From NCBI RefSeq assembly GCF_036169555.1, contig NZ_CP108032.1:7936001-8000000 (forward strand): a stretch of 64,000 nt of DNA, read 5' to 3'. A program made the translations under genes and the position numbers. Source of the stretch: Streptomyces sp. NBC_00306. Lineage in GTDB: Bacteria; Actinomycetota; Actinomycetes; Streptomycetales; Streptomycetaceae. The notes under the pieces are model-generated. The model had not been told where the DNA came from. It worked only from the letters and a program-made list of their open reading frames with translations, and made no database searches. Each line of letters starts with the position of its first letter. Positions within the stretch are counted from its first letter, which is position 1. Positions 26,909 to 36,360 of the stretch are shown in pieces.

Positions 26909-27070
26909 GTGGCTGAGAAGAAGAACAAGACGGACCCGCAAGAGAAGAACGTCAAGGCTGACCAGTCAGCCAAGGCACCGAACGAGCGAGAAGAGGAGAC
27001 CCCCGTCGAGGCGCGCATCACCGCGATGGACCCGGCTGGCCCTCTGTTCAGGGGCCCCAACGATCGCTGA
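26909..27070 (+). CDS. Small hydrophilic hypothetical protein
   Basis: A 53-residue, Lys/Glu-rich, charged protein starting at GTG 26909, with GGGAG eight or nine bases upstream. An in-frame ATG at 26891 is an alternative. The start VAEKKNKTDPQEKNVKADQ and the remainder suggest a disordered protein. No family is recognised. Confidence 0.4.
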   Translation: MAEKKNKTDPQEKNVKADQSAKAPNEREEETPVEARITAMDPAGPLFRGPNDR

Positions 27071-27257
27071 TGGAAGCGGATCTTCAGCGGGCCCGAGGTC
27101 CTCGCGCGTCGTGAGCGCCGGCGTGGGCAGAGCATCAGATGCGTCGTAGGTGGCCGAACTGGAGGTGGGGCCGGGGCGAGATTCGCCCCCGGTGCCCGCT
27201 GCTGGTCAAGGTGCTCTGGCAAGATGACGACTTCGACGCTCCCGAGAGGTCATCCTC

Positions 27258-27665
27258 GTGCCGACGCCTGCCGACCATCTCGCACTGGCACATGCCGCGA
27301 CAGACGGTCATGTCTTGCGGCGTCTCGCCCAATTCCCTTATCCCTTTGTCTGGATCGCCCTGGCCGAAAATCCCCACACGCCGCCGGCAGCTCTTCTGGA
27401 ACTGAGCAGGGCCCGCGACAGCGTCTGGAATGACAACAGGCTTCTGCGCCTGCTGGCAGAACATCCCGGCGCGGACCGCATCGTTCTGCGAGCCGTGCTC
27501 GGTGCCGTGGCAGCGAAGCTCGAGGAGGGGGAACGGCCCTACGCCGCCGTACTGGCTCTCGCGGGCCGGCAGGAGCTAGGGGCGGACGAGGTGAGGAGGC
27601 TCGGCCGCGGGGCCTCTTCACGTCTACGCAGCCGGCTTGCCCTGCGTCTGAGTTCCCGTATCTGA
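27258..27665 (+). CDS. Hypothetical protein with leucine-rich-variant-like repeat
   Basis: This 135-residue protein starts from GTG 27258, with GAGAGG upstream. The sequence has short helical units of the type ALAENPHTPPAALLELS and LLAEHPGADRIVLRAVL. These resemble the leucine-rich variant (LRV) or HEAT-like repeats seen in small actinobacterial proteins. This suggests a protein-binding scaffold, but the function is unknown. It stands alone between two intergenic stretches. Confidence 0.6.
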   Translation: MPTPADHLALAHAATDGHVLRRLAQFPYPFVWIALAENPHTPPAALLELSRARDSVWNDNRLLRLLAEHPGADRIVLRAVLGAVAAKLEEGERPYAAVLALAGRQELGADEVRRLGRGASSRLRSRLALRLSSRI

Positions 27666-27799
27666 TGCATCGCTGGTGGCGGAGCCAGAATCTCGGTGGG
27701 CTTGGTGTGATCGCGGCATTGTCACCGTCCTGGATTCCCGGCCGCGTGCCGGGCCCCGGGGCCGCTGGGATCAGCTGAAGGGCCCCCTCGGGCCGATCG

Positions 27800-27990
27800 T
27801 GCCGGTGGGGACAACGCGGGCATGCACATGGTCGCGCTGCTGCGGGAGTGCTTCGCGGCCAACGCCGAAGGGCTCACCGTGGTCCAGTTGCCGCTGCACG
27901 CCCCGAACCTCAACGTGCACGAGGCTTCTGGTCGCTGGTCAAGTGCGATATCGGCAACCTCGTTTCCGCCGATGATTTGTGGTCCGGGAG
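27800..27990 (+). pseudogene. IS630-family transposase remnant
   Basis: A fragment of the DDE domain end. One frame has GDNAGMHMVALLRECF followed by GLTVVQLPLHAPNLNVHE. The continuation (GFWSLVKCDIGNL) is in a different frame. Both pieces match the conserved end of IS630 transposases (an Asn-rich core, then APELNPVEGVW). The frameshift after the PNLN-E motif and the missing 5' part mark it as dead. No terminal inverted repeats were identified. Confidence 0.75.
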
Positions 27991-28112
27991 CCGTCAATCC
28001 GGGTCACCGCTGCTGCCGTTCGGCACTCCTCGTGACGGGCTACGGGGGCGAAGGTGGTCGGCGGGATCCCGCTCGCCGCCGCAGGAATGGTCACCGTGCG
28101 ATACTCGCCCGC

Positions 28113-29570
28113 ATGGATTTTCGGTTGGGTCGGCGTCACGCTGTCGTGCCGGTCCTGGGCGCCGCCGTTCTCCTGGCGGGCATGAACAGCTCGACGGCGG
28201 CTCCCGTCCCGGCAGTTGCGCCCGTGACGCTCACCATCGGTGCTCCCGCGACGTATGTCATGTACTCCGCGGACGAGGGCGCGAAGGCGTTCAACACCAC
28301 CTTCACCGTGCCGGTGGGTGTCACGGGAGGTGGAGGTGCGGAAGCCAGGAACATCAAGCTCACCATCGACGTCACCGCACTGTCGGGCACGGCTCGGCTC
28401 GGCAACTCCAACTGCAAGCGGCACAAGCAGGTGTTCACCTGCGACTACGGCTCCCCGAACGACGGCGAGAGCATGACGCCGTTCACCATCAGCGGTGTCG
28501 ACGGAGTGAAACCGGGCGACGGCGGCACCATCACGTACACCGCGTCCGCCGACAACGCGCCCACCGTCACCGCCACGACCCGGATGCAGGTCGGCGGTCC
28601 GCTGCTGGATCTGCGCGAGCAACCGCCGGTTGACGGAGTGCGTCCCGGCGGAACGGTGCGCATCACTCCGGCCTTCGCCAACCACAGCCGGTACGCCGCG
28701 GACAAGGGCGTGGCGATGAAGATCCACTCGTCCGGCCGGGGCCTCACCTTCGCCCGGGAGCACGACAACTGCTTCTACAACTCCGGTGCTCCCGGCGATC
28801 GCTCGGACTCGGCCTGGTGCATGTTCCCCGCTCCGGTCGCACCCGGAACGGCCTACGCGCTCAGCAGGCCCCTCGTCGCCACGGCCGACTCCGGCGTCAT
28901 GGCCGACGCGCTGGTGTACGAGGTGTCGTCCCAGGTGGGGAGAGATGCCGACCACACAGTGCGGGGCAAGGGTGCCCCTCTCACGCTGACACGCGTCGCC
29001 GTCGAAGGATTCGGCGCGCAACGCTCCCCGCACCGTGTTGTCGAGGTGCGCACCACCCAGCAGGCCGACTACCGACCGGTCACGGGGACCGTTACGGGCA
29101 GGATCGGTGACACCATCCGCCTTGCCCTCGGCGTACACAATGAGGGCCCGGGGGATCCCGGTGAAGAGCCGGGCCGTTTCGAGGTGATCCCGCCCGAGGG
29201 CACGACAGTCACGTCCATTCCCTACGTGAGTGACGACAACGGACCCGACTGGGTCTGCGACAGACCGAAGAAGCCGTCCGAGGCGTTCGTCTGCGATCTC
29301 GCAACGGACTCCTTCAGAAGGCTCGCGCCCGGACGGGAAACCACCATCGAATTCCACATCCGGATCGACAAGAAGGTGGCCGGTGCCCGTGGCCGGATCC
29401 GGGCCGTCGGCTCCTTCGACCGCACGCACGCGAACGACACGGCGGCCATCCTGGTGGACGCGAAGCCGGCGCCTCCGCCGTCGCCCCTGATGTGGGTCGC
29501 GGCGGCGGGCACGGTGGTCGTCGCGGGTGCCATGTGGCTCCTGATCCGCCGGCGAGTCAGCCGCGCATAG
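28113..29570 (+). CDS. Secreted, C-terminally anchored surface protein
   Basis: A 485-residue protein with an N-terminal signal peptide (RLGRRHAVVPVLGAAVLLAG, cleaved near TAAPVPA). Several beta-rich Ig-like domains follow. The C-terminus is a Pro-rich spacer, a hydrophobic helix (PLMWVAAAGTVVVAGAMWLL) and a short basic tail (RRRVSRA). The layout matches a cell-wall or membrane-anchored surface protein. No LPxTG-type sortase motif is visible before the helix, so simple membrane anchoring is more likely. The role is unknown. Confidence 0.75.
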   Translation: MDFRLGRRHAVVPVLGAAVLLAGMNSSTAAPVPAVAPVTLTIGAPATYVMYSADEGAKAFNTTFTVPVGVTGGGGAEARNIKLTIDVTALSGTARLGNSNCKRHKQVFTCDYGSPNDGESMTPFTISGVDGVKPGDGGTITYTASADNAPTVTATTRMQVGGPLLDLREQPPVDGVRPGGTVRITPAFANHSRYAADKGVAMKIHSSGRGLTFAREHDNCFYNSGAPGDRSDSAWCMFPAPVAPGTAYALSRPLVATADSGVMADALVYEVSSQVGRDADHTVRGKGAPLTLTRVAVEGFGAQRSPHRVVEVRTTQQADYRPVTGTVTGRIGDTIRLALGVHNEGPGDPGEEPGRFEVIPPEGTTVTSIPYVSDDNGPDWVCDRPKKPSEAFVCDLATDSFRRLAPGRETTIEFHIRIDKKVAGARGRIRAVGSFDRTHANDTAAILVDAKPAPPPSPLMWVAAAGTVVVAGAMWLLIRRRVSRA

Positions 29571-29777
29571 GGCCGGAGTTCAGCCAGTCGTCGCTGACCA
29601 CCGAGCCATGCAGGCCATCTGCATTCCCCCGCTCACTCCACCGTTGTCCAGAACGGCGGTGACAGTGGGTGTGGGGCACCCGGGGAAACCACGGCCTGGT
29701 TGTCCCGGCGAGCCCGGACGACGCTGGTGTCTCCAAGCCGTTGCGCGACGACCGCGCCTCCGCGGGAAGGACATCCG

Positions 29778-31172
29778 ATGGACACCGACGACACCACCAG
29801 CGCCGGCCTGCTCGACCACATACAGCGCCAGTCCTCCGACCCACACCGACGTATCCTGTTCACCGGCGCGACCATCGTCACGATGGATGCGGACCTCGGA
29901 GTCCTCGCCCGCGGTGACTTGCTCGTCGAAGGCGACACCATCACCGCCGTCGGGCCCGATCTGACGGCAGACGGCGCCGTGGTAGTCGATGCCACTAGCG
30001 CGATCCTGGCTCCCGGATTCGTCGACACCCACCGCCACGCGTGGGAAGCCCAACTGCGCCGGATCATGCCGGACATCGACGACCTCGGTGCCTATGTGAT
30101 GACCACCCTGGCCGGTTACGCCACCGTCTACCGACCCCAGGACATGTACATCGGCACGAAACTGGCTGCCCTGACCGCGATCGACAGCGGAATCACGACC
30201 ATGCTCGACTTCTCGCACAACTCCCGTACCCGGGATCACTCCGACGCCGCCATCCAGGCCTTGCTCGACACTGGCATTCGCGGCGTGCACGCCTCCATGG
30301 GACCGCACTTCGGAGAATGGCACCGGCAGTGGCCCGGCGACCTGACCCGGATCAAGAGCCAGTACTTCAGCACCGACGACCAACTGCTGACCCTGCGCCT
30401 GGCGACCCTCTCCACCGACGAGATCGCGGGACCGGCACTCGCCTACGGACCTGAACTCGCCCGTGTCGCACAGGACCTGGGTGTGGGTGTGAGCGTCGAC
30501 GCCGTTTTCGGCGCATCGTCATCCGAGGCAGTACTGGGCTGGGCCAAGGCCGGCATCCTCGGCCCGGACGTCACCCTCATCCACGCGACGGGCCTCACCG
30601 CCGAGGCCTGGCAGGAGATGGGTGCCTCAGGGACCACTGTCGCGCTCGCGCCCACGTCGGACGCACAGATCGGTCTGGAGACCGCGGTCCCCGCCGTCGA
30701 CGAGGCTCTTGCCGTCGGGATCCGGCCGGGACTGAGCATCGACGTCGAAGTCGCTTTGGCCAGCGACATGTTCACCCAGATGCGAGCACTGCACGCCATA
30801 CAGCGTATGCGCGCGGTCAACGCCGCCTACGGTACCGACCAGCACGTCATGCGCATCAGCACGCACGATGTGCTGGACTTCGCCACCCTCCAGGGTGCAC
30901 GCACCAACGGCCTGCACGGTGTTACCGGCTCGCTCACGCCTGGCAAGAAGGCCGATCTGCTGGTCATCGAGGCCGAGGGCCTCAACAACATGCCCCTCAA
31001 CGATCCGATCGGCACCATCGTGCTGGGCTCGGACGCCCGCAACATCACCGCCGTCCTTGTCAATGGTGAGCCGCGAAAGTGGGATGGCCAGGTCCTGGAC
31101 GTCGACCTGCCCGCGTTGCGAAGCCAGGTATACGCATCGCGCGAGTACATCCTGAACAACTCCACCGACTGA
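29778..31172 (+). CDS. Amidohydrolase-superfamily enzyme (TRZ/ATZ-like)
   Basis: This 464-residue cytosolic amidohydrolase is of the atrazine chlorohydrolase/8-oxoguanine deaminase type. The N-terminal composite domain (FTGATIVTMDADLGVL) leads to the metal motif HRH (His85, His87) at the start of the barrel. The C-terminal closing segment GSLTPGKKADLLVIE begins at residue 384. Such enzymes deaminate or hydrolyse N-heterocycles and related amides. The substrate is unknown. GGAAGG precedes the ATG. The next gene encodes a barrel-less relative of this protein fused to another domain, so this enzyme probably works with it. Confidence 0.85.
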   Translation: MDTDDTTSAGLLDHIQRQSSDPHRRILFTGATIVTMDADLGVLARGDLLVEGDTITAVGPDLTADGAVVVDATSAILAPGFVDTHRHAWEAQLRRIMPDIDDLGAYVMTTLAGYATVYRPQDMYIGTKLAALTAIDSGITTMLDFSHNSRTRDHSDAAIQALLDTGIRGVHASMGPHFGEWHRQWPGDLTRIKSQYFSTDDQLLTLRLATLSTDEIAGPALAYGPELARVAQDLGVGVSVDAVFGASSSEAVLGWAKAGILGPDVTLIHATGLTAEAWQEMGASGTTVALAPTSDAQIGLETAVPAVDEALAVGIRPGLSIDVEVALASDMFTQMRALHAIQRMRAVNAAYGTDQHVMRISTHDVLDFATLQGARTNGLHGVTGSLTPGKKADLLVIEAEGLNNMPLNDPIGTIVLGSDARNITAVLVNGEPRKWDGQVLDVDLPALRSQVYASREYILNNSTD

Positions 31173-31366
31173 AGCCCTTTTCACGCAGCGTCCCACGGCT
31201 CCTTCTCATCGCCAGGACGCCGGGCCGGCGCCACAGCGGGCACCCCGGGGAAGCGGGGCTGGAGCGGGCATTGCGCGGCCCCGATGCGCACACATGAATC
31301 ATGACCATGACGTCAGGCCGAGGCCCATGTGCGCCTCGGCCCTGTCGGCGACCAACAGGAATTGCC

Positions 31367-32113
31367 ATGACGAACATCCGTACAACCGTAAGTCCCCACC
31401 GTGACGAGGCGGTCCGGCGTGAGCTGCTCTTCCCTCGGGGGCGGCCCCTGCTGCTGTCCGGCGGCGCGGTCATCACCGGAAACCCGCTGATGGGCGGCTG
31501 GCAGGAAGCCGATGTCCTCATCGGGGGCTCGCTGATCGTGGGAGTCGGCCCCGGCCTGCTGACCGCCGCGGGCGACGACAACATGATCGTCATCGACTGC
31601 GCGGGTGCCCTCGTCCTGCCGGCCGCAACCGACTTCACCTCGCCCGCCGGCAGCGGCACTCTCACCCCAGGCAATGTCGCCGACATTGCGGTCCTCCAGC
31701 TGGCCGACGCCCCCGGAACTCCGGTCGGCGCAGTCCCGGCCCGCGGCTCGCACCTCGACATCCTGGTCACCGGAGGCCACGTGCGCCTCTGGAACGGCCG
31801 CCCTCTGGACGAAGCCTCCGCTGCCGCTCCTCCGGACGGGGTGCACGTCTTCGACTCGACACACCCGTTCACGGGGATGTGGGTCGATGAAGAGGACTTC
31901 GTACGCCAGGAACTCCTCCCCAACGGGCGCTACGACGAGGCCCGTGGGGATCGACCCAGCGCCTACCAGGGGCGCTACTGGGTCAGCGGTACCCGCATCG
32001 ACTACCTCGACGACCTCGGCTTCTGGGCCTTCGGCGAGTTTCACGACGGCACACTGCACCATGCCGGATACCGCTTCACTCGGCGCTGCCCCCCGTGGAC
32101 CTCAGCCCGCTGA
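31367..32113 (+). CDS. Barrel-less amidohydrolase scaffold fused to Atu4866 domain
   Basis: This 248-residue protein aligns by eye with both ends of the amidohydrolase upstream but lacks its middle. The N-terminal part (LLLSGGAVITGNP, DVLIGGSLIVGVG) matches the composite beta domain. At residue 89, where the metal motif should follow, TDFTSP runs after about eight residues into GTLTPGNVADIAVLQL, the closing segment that follows the barrel in the full enzyme. The 300-residue catalytic barrel and its HxH ligands are therefore absent. From about residue 166 an Atu4866-type domain follows (HPFTGMW, RQELLPNGRYDEARG). AGGA precedes the ATG. It is unlikely to be a hydrolase and may bind the substrate or partner of the upstream enzyme. 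Confidence 0.75.
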   Translation: MTNIRTTVSPHRDEAVRRELLFPRGRPLLLSGGAVITGNPLMGGWQEADVLIGGSLIVGVGPGLLTAAGDDNMIVIDCAGALVLPAATDFTSPAGSGTLTPGNVADIAVLQLADAPGTPVGAVPARGSHLDILVTGGHVRLWNGRPLDEASAAAPPDGVHVFDSTHPFTGMWVDEEDFVRQELLPNGRYDEARGDRPSAYQGRYWVSGTRIDYLDDLGFWAFGEFHDGTLHHAGYRFTRRCPPWTSAR

Positions 32114-32325
32114 GCAGACTGGGTGTGCGGGACGCGCGGGCGGTTGTCACCGACCCGCTGATGCCCTCGGGAGCCTTGAGGCTCCATACGGCGTAGCCGC
32201 TCGGAACGACCACGTCATGAACCGGATCCTGTCGCTCGTGAAGGTGGGTGGGCTGCCCCCAGGAAGCCCTCACCTGGGGAGACGGAGGCCTGGTTGCGAC
32301 GGGTCGCCGGGCCGATTCTGGATTC

Positions 32326-32610
32326 ATGACCAGCAACGAAATCCCCCGCGGCCCGCACCCGTACGTCGGGATGTGGGTGACCGCAGACGGACACATCCGC
32401 CAGGAGCTCCTGCCGAACGGCCGCTATGACGAGGCCCGCGGCAACCGCAAGAGCGCGTACACCGGCAGCTACACCGTCACAGGCAACCACATCGACTACA
32501 CGGACGACACCGGATTCACTGCCACCGGCGACGTCCGAGAAGGCGTCCTCTACCACGAACACCTCGTGCTCCATCGCGAGAGTCAAGTGCCGCCGGTGGC
32601 GCGACAGTAG
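32326..32610 (+). CDS. Atu4866-domain protein
   Basis: A 94-residue protein that is almost entirely one Atu4866 domain (PYVGMWVTADGHIRQELLP, NGRYDEARG, HIDYTDDTGF). It is the free-standing paralogue of the C-terminal domain of the preceding protein. Both share the RQELLPNGRYDEARG stretch. The function of the domain is not known. It is a small single-domain fold found near oxidoreductases and hydrolases. The 212-base gap after the fusion gene shows no other frame. Confidence 0.8.
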   Translation: MTSNEIPRGPHPYVGMWVTADGHIRQELLPNGRYDEARGNRKSAYTGSYTVTGNHIDYTDDTGFTATGDVREGVLYHEHLVLHRESQVPPVARQ

Positions 32611-32836
32611 CGTGCGCTCGTAGCCCGAGACCGCGTTCCGTCGCCGGCTGGGCGTGACGGCCGGGGCGGGACGGCCACCGGCCCCCTGAACACGGGCACT
32701 CCAGGTGGTCGTGTTCGGAGGGATCGAGCAGCGGCGTACTGCAGCTGCGTGCCGCTGCTCGGCGAAGGTCCACCCGCGCCGGCGGACGACGTCCGGTGCC
32801 GCACCTGTTCGCCGTCCGAGCCTGTCCCCGTGTTCC

Positions 32837-33240
32837 TCAGGGGGTGAGGTAGCAGGTCTTGCCCACGCCTGGCAGTGGGTCGCTGCCGAACGCGGCCGTC
32901 GTGCAACGGGCGCTCCCGGTGAACTATCTGTGGACGAAGCGGCCCGGGCGCCGTAGACAAATGGTCTGCTGCTCGCTGAAGGCGCAGGTTCCGTCTTCGG
33001 CGGAGCAGGCGGTGGTGTAGCCGGGTGGGCCTCCGGTGGCGGTGTAGCAGACCTTCGACTTGCGGTGTATCGGGTCGCCGAACGTGGCGTCGGTGCAGGG
33101 TGTGTTCCCGGTGGCCGTGATGGTGGTGAACGCGCCGAAGGCGCCGTACATCACTGGCTGTCCCGCAGCGGCGGAGCAGGTGCCGTTCTGAGATGCGCAC
33201 CTGGTCCAGCCGCCGGGCGGGCCGTCGTCGGGGGGTGCCC
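32837..33240 (-). pseudogene. Decayed secreted Cys-rich repeat protein
   Basis: On the minus strand, one frame carries WTRCASQNGTCS, then TPCTDATFGDPIHRKSKVCY, then a second unit start (CSAEDGTCAFSEQQTI). The end of the second unit is found only in other frames: VYGARAAS in one and CTTAAFGSDPLPGVGKTCYL before the TGA at 32837-32839 in another. The pieces are two copies of the Cys-rich unit often found at the C-terminus of secreted actinobacterial carbohydrate-active proteins. Two frameshifts and a missing 5' end show a dead gene. It could be the tail of a lost secreted enzyme. Confidence 0.7.
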
Positions 33241-33291
33241 CTATCTCTTTGGCCAAGGTAGATGGGGCTGTTCTAGGGCGTCTGGAACGAT

Positions 33292-33534
33292 GTGCTCGTG
33301 CATGTTGATGATGAGTCGGTGGCAGCGGGCGGGAGCGGACCGGAGTGGACGGGTGCGGTGAGTGAGCGTCTGCGTTGCTGCGTCTGTGGTGGGTCGACTG
33401 ATGGCGCCGAGGACTACGTGCTCGTCGAACTGTCGGCGAAGTTCTCTGAGGTTCGCCAATGGCTTGGTGCGCATGCGGAGCACCTGAACTCTGTCCTTGC
33501 GGAGGGGTTCTACGTGGAGGTCCACGACATGTAG
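33292..33534 (+). CDS. Small hypothetical protein with a CxxC-type motif
   Basis: An 80-residue protein from GTG 33292. It contains RCCVCGG (a possible zinc knuckle), and after it DYVLVELSAKFSEVRQWLGA and HLNSVLAEGFYVEVHDM read like an ordered small protein. I do not recognise the family. The start is uncertain because there is no strong ribosome binding site, and later GTG codons (33355 region) are possible. It lies between two pseudogenes. Confidence 0.45.
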   Translation: MLVHVDDESVAAGGSGPEWTGAVSERLRCCVCGGSTDGAEDYVLVELSAKFSEVRQWLGAHAEHLNSVLAEGFYVEVHDM

Positions 33535-33585
33535 GGCTGCCGTCATGGCCTGCGCGATCTCGGTTCGCAGGCAGGTTGGTTGCCC

Positions 33586-34340
33586 TCACCTCGTTTCGGT
33601 TGTCCGAGGTTCGTAGAAGGTGCCGTCTCTGAGCATGGCGAACAGGACGTCGGCTCGTCGTCGGGCGAGGCAGAGCAGCGCTTGGGTGTGGTGTTTGCCC
33701 TGGGTGATCTTCTTGTCGTAGTAGGCCCGCGATGCCGGATCGCCCAGGGCGGCGAACGCCGGTGCTGCCGTCGCCGACCTCTTGATCAGGATCCGTGCTC
33801 CGGTCCTGACGCCGACTCCCGGCATGGACGTACGGACTTGGGAAAGAGGGTGGGCCTCCAGGAGTTCTTCGATCCGTCCGGCCAGGAGTTTCCGCTGCTC
33901 AAGGACGTCATCCAGGGATTCGGCCAGGCTCGGGACGATCAGCGCGGCCGCCTCGGTCCCTGGGACGGTCACGGTCTGCTCGTCCAGGGCGGCGAATATC
34001 TCCTCGACCAGCCGCTCGGCCATCCTCGGCGCCTTCGGCCGCAGCAGGGTGATCAGCCGTCGTCGGCCGGCCTTGCGTATCTGGGCCGGTGACCCGAACC
34101 GCTCCAGCAGGGTGAGAACGGCTGGGTGCTGCAACCGCGGCCCCAGGACCCGTTCCAGCGAGGGATGGATCTGGGTCAGCGGGCCGTGCAGCCGGTTCGC
34201 CACCCGGGTGGCCTCGCCGGCCAGGTCGTCGTCGAACCCGACGATCATCTCCAGTTCGGCGATCGTCTCGTCTTCGCCCAGAAGGCGGCAGCAATGAACC
34301 CAGTGAGCCCGCCCCATGGCCAACAACGCCCTGTGTCTTG
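33586..34340 (-). pseudogene. IS110-family transposase remnant
   Basis: The minus-strand frame shows typical IS110 sequence: LAGEATRVANRLHGPLTQIH and HPAVLTLLERFGSPAQIRK. The C-terminal end is ASRAYYDKKITQGKHHTQAL and DVLFAMLRDGTFY. The N-terminal DEDD nuclease domain is missing. After PGVGVRTGARILIKRSATAA the sequence jumps to AFAALGDP, skipping about 50 residues that normally hold the serine nucleophile region of the C-terminal domain. The element is therefore dead in two places. No ends or associated bridge RNA region are identifiable. Confidence 0.8.
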
Positions 34341-34496
34341 AGGAATGACTGACGAAAGAATGCCCGGTGCGGACCTTCGAGAGGCCATGCGACTCGGTAT
34401 TCCAAGGAGCCGCGAGGAGGGCCGCGCCCTGTCCGGCGCAGCCCCTCCTCGTCGACACCACTGCTGCTCCTCCACACGGGGCAGCCGGTGTACGCG

Positions 34497-35273
34497 TCAG
34501 ATCGCTTGAGCGGTCGGCATGATGGTGATCTCGGTGAGGTTGACGTGGCGCGGCACAGCAGCCATGAACGCGACGGTCTCGGCGATGTCCGCGGACTGGA
34601 GGCAGTCGATGTCGCGGATCAGCCCCGCCATCAGCTCACTGGCGTCGGGGTCCTCGACGTGGTCCGGGAGTTCGGTCTCGACCATGCCGGGCTCGATCGT
34701 GGCGACGCGGACCATCTTGGGGCCGAGCTCAACCCGCAACAGCCGGGTGAGGTGGCTGATGTAGGCCTTGGTTCCGGAGTAGATCGAGAACTTCTCCAGA
34801 ATGCGGGTGGCGGCGATCGATGACGTGTTGATCAGGTCGGCGGGCCGGCCCTGCGACGCTGCTGCCGTGAGCTGGGGGAGAAATGCGGCGATGACGTTCA
34901 TGACGCCGGTGACGTTGAGGTCGATCTGGCGCTGCCAGTCGTCGACCTTGAGCTCCTCGATGCCGGAGATGAGCTGGACACCCGCGTTGTTGAACACCAG
35001 GTCAGCGGTGCCGAGTTCGAAAGCGATCTGCTGAGCAGCAGCCTGAACGGCGTCGCGGTCGGTGACGTCGACGGCGAATGCGAGGGCAGTGCCGCCCGCA
35101 GCTTCGATGCTCTTCACGACCTCGTCGAGCTTGTCCTGGCGGCGTGCCAGAACGGCGACCTTGGCGCCGAGACCGGCGAGGCGCTCCGCGGTGGCGGCCC
35201 CCATCCCGCTGGAGGCTCCCGAGACAACGGCGACACGGCCCGCGAGAGGCGAGGCTGACAGAAGAGTGGACAT
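34497..35273 (-). CDS. Short-chain dehydrogenase/reductase 1
   Basis: A 258-residue classical SDR with the cofactor motif SGASSGMG near residue 20, the NNAG motif (LVFNNAGVQL), the catalytic serine in LINTSSIAA, and YSGTKAY carrying the Tyr and Lys. Residues after the Gly-rich motif (LARRQDK) favour NADP(H). The substrate is not evident. It lies 146 bases downstream of SDR 2 on the same strand, so the two may share a transcript. It belongs to the group often found beside MmyB-like regulators in actinomycetes. Confidence 0.9.
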   Translation of the reverse strand: MSTLLSASPLAGRVAVVSGASSGMGAATAERLAGLGAKVAVLARRQDKLDEVVKSIEAAGGTALAFAVDVTDRDAVQAAAQQIAFELGTADLVFNNAGVQLISGIEELKVDDWQRQIDLNVTGVMNVIAAFLPQLTAAASQGRPADLINTSSIAATRILEKFSIYSGTKAYISHLTRLLRVELGPKMVRVATIEPGMVETELPDHVEDPDASELMAGLIRDIDCLQSADIAETVAFMAAVPRHVNLTEITIMPTAQAI

Positions 35274-35419
35274 GGCACGTTCCTTTCAGGGAGATCAGGT
35301 GACGGTGGCAGGCAGGCGTTCGCGCCGTGGGATGGCATCCGACCGGGCCGGCAGGAGGGGCACGGCCCGACCGGGCTGCTGGGCGGGCCGGCAGGAGGCC
35401 GGGCGCCAGGTTCTGCCGC

Positions 35420-36256
35420 TTACACGTCGTCGTGCGCAGTGGCAGCGGACTTCTCGCGCCAGGGGGCGAGGTCGCTCTGGACCTGCTGGTATTTGACCTC
35501 GAGGCGCTCGATGGTGTCCGCCCCCAGGTAGAGGTGAGTCGGCAGCTTCTCGCTGGAGGTGACCTCGTAGATCAGCGCCCCACCCTTGACCGGGTCGCCG
35601 AGCTGCGCGTGGTTGGCCTTGTCGATCCAGTCCAGCGTCACATGAGCCGGGGTGCCGTCGTAGGCCGCGATACGGTCGGCGGCCACGGAAAGAGAGCTGG
35701 AGTCGAGGAAGTCGGTGCGGAATACGCCGGGTTCGACCACCATCGACTGAACTCCGAAGGGCGCCATTTCCGCGGACAGGGCTTCGCTGATTCCGGCGAC
35801 TGCGAACTTGGAGGCGCTGTACAGGCTCACGCCGGGCTCGCCCTCGAACCCGGAGCGGGAGCCGATGTGAACGAGCTTGCCGAACCCCTGCTTGCGCATG
35901 ACGGGCAGGACGGCGCGGGTGGTGTTGATCAGGCCGAAGACGTTGAGGTCGAACAGCGACCGGGCCTCCGCGTCGGTGACCTCTTCCAGAGCCCCGAGCA
36001 GACCACGGCCGGCGTTGTTGACCAGCACGTCGATACCGCCGAAGCGGTCGACAGCAGCCTCGACGGCTGCAGGAATGCTCGCGGTACTCGTCACGTCCAG
36101 GGCAACGGCCAGAACCCGGTCGGATTCCTTGAAGTCTTCCGGAATCCGGTCCGGGTTACGAACCGCGATCACGACGTTGTTGCCGTCGGCGAGCGCGGAA
36201 CGCGCAATTTCTGCGCCGAGCCCGCGAGATGCGCCGGTGACGAACCAAGTAGCCAT
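35420..36256 (-). CDS. Short-chain dehydrogenase/reductase 2
   Basis: This 278-residue SDR has the cofactor motif TGASRGLG, NNAG in VLVNNAGRGL, the serine in HIGSRSGF, and YSASKFA for Tyr and Lys. The open frame extends to 36316, but ATG 36256 has GAAAGG at the right distance and no plausible sequence precedes it. It is divergent from the first MmyB-like regulator, with an operator-like palindrome in the 430-base gap. This divergent SDR/MmyB-like pairing is frequent in streptomycetes and suggests that the regulator controls the SDR. Confidence 0.9.
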   Translation of the reverse strand: MATWFVTGASRGLGAEIARSALADGNNVVIAVRNPDRIPEDFKESDRVLAVALDVTSTASIPAAVEAAVDRFGGIDVLVNNAGRGLLGALEEVTDAEARSLFDLNVFGLINTTRAVLPVMRKQGFGKLVHIGSRSGFEGEPGVSLYSASKFAVAGISEALSAEMAPFGVQSMVVEPGVFRTDFLDSSSLSVAADRIAAYDGTPAHVTLDWIDKANHAQLGDPVKGGALIYEVTSSEKLPTHLYLGADTIERLEVKYQQVQSDLAPWREKSAATAHDDV

Positions 36257-36360
36257 GACTATGCCTTTCTTCTTCTGCGTTCGAGTTCCGCTCATCGGGC
36301 CTCTATCCCGACGCATTCGAGTCTGCCCGTGGACGTCAGCAGCAGGAAGGCTGAGAGTTT

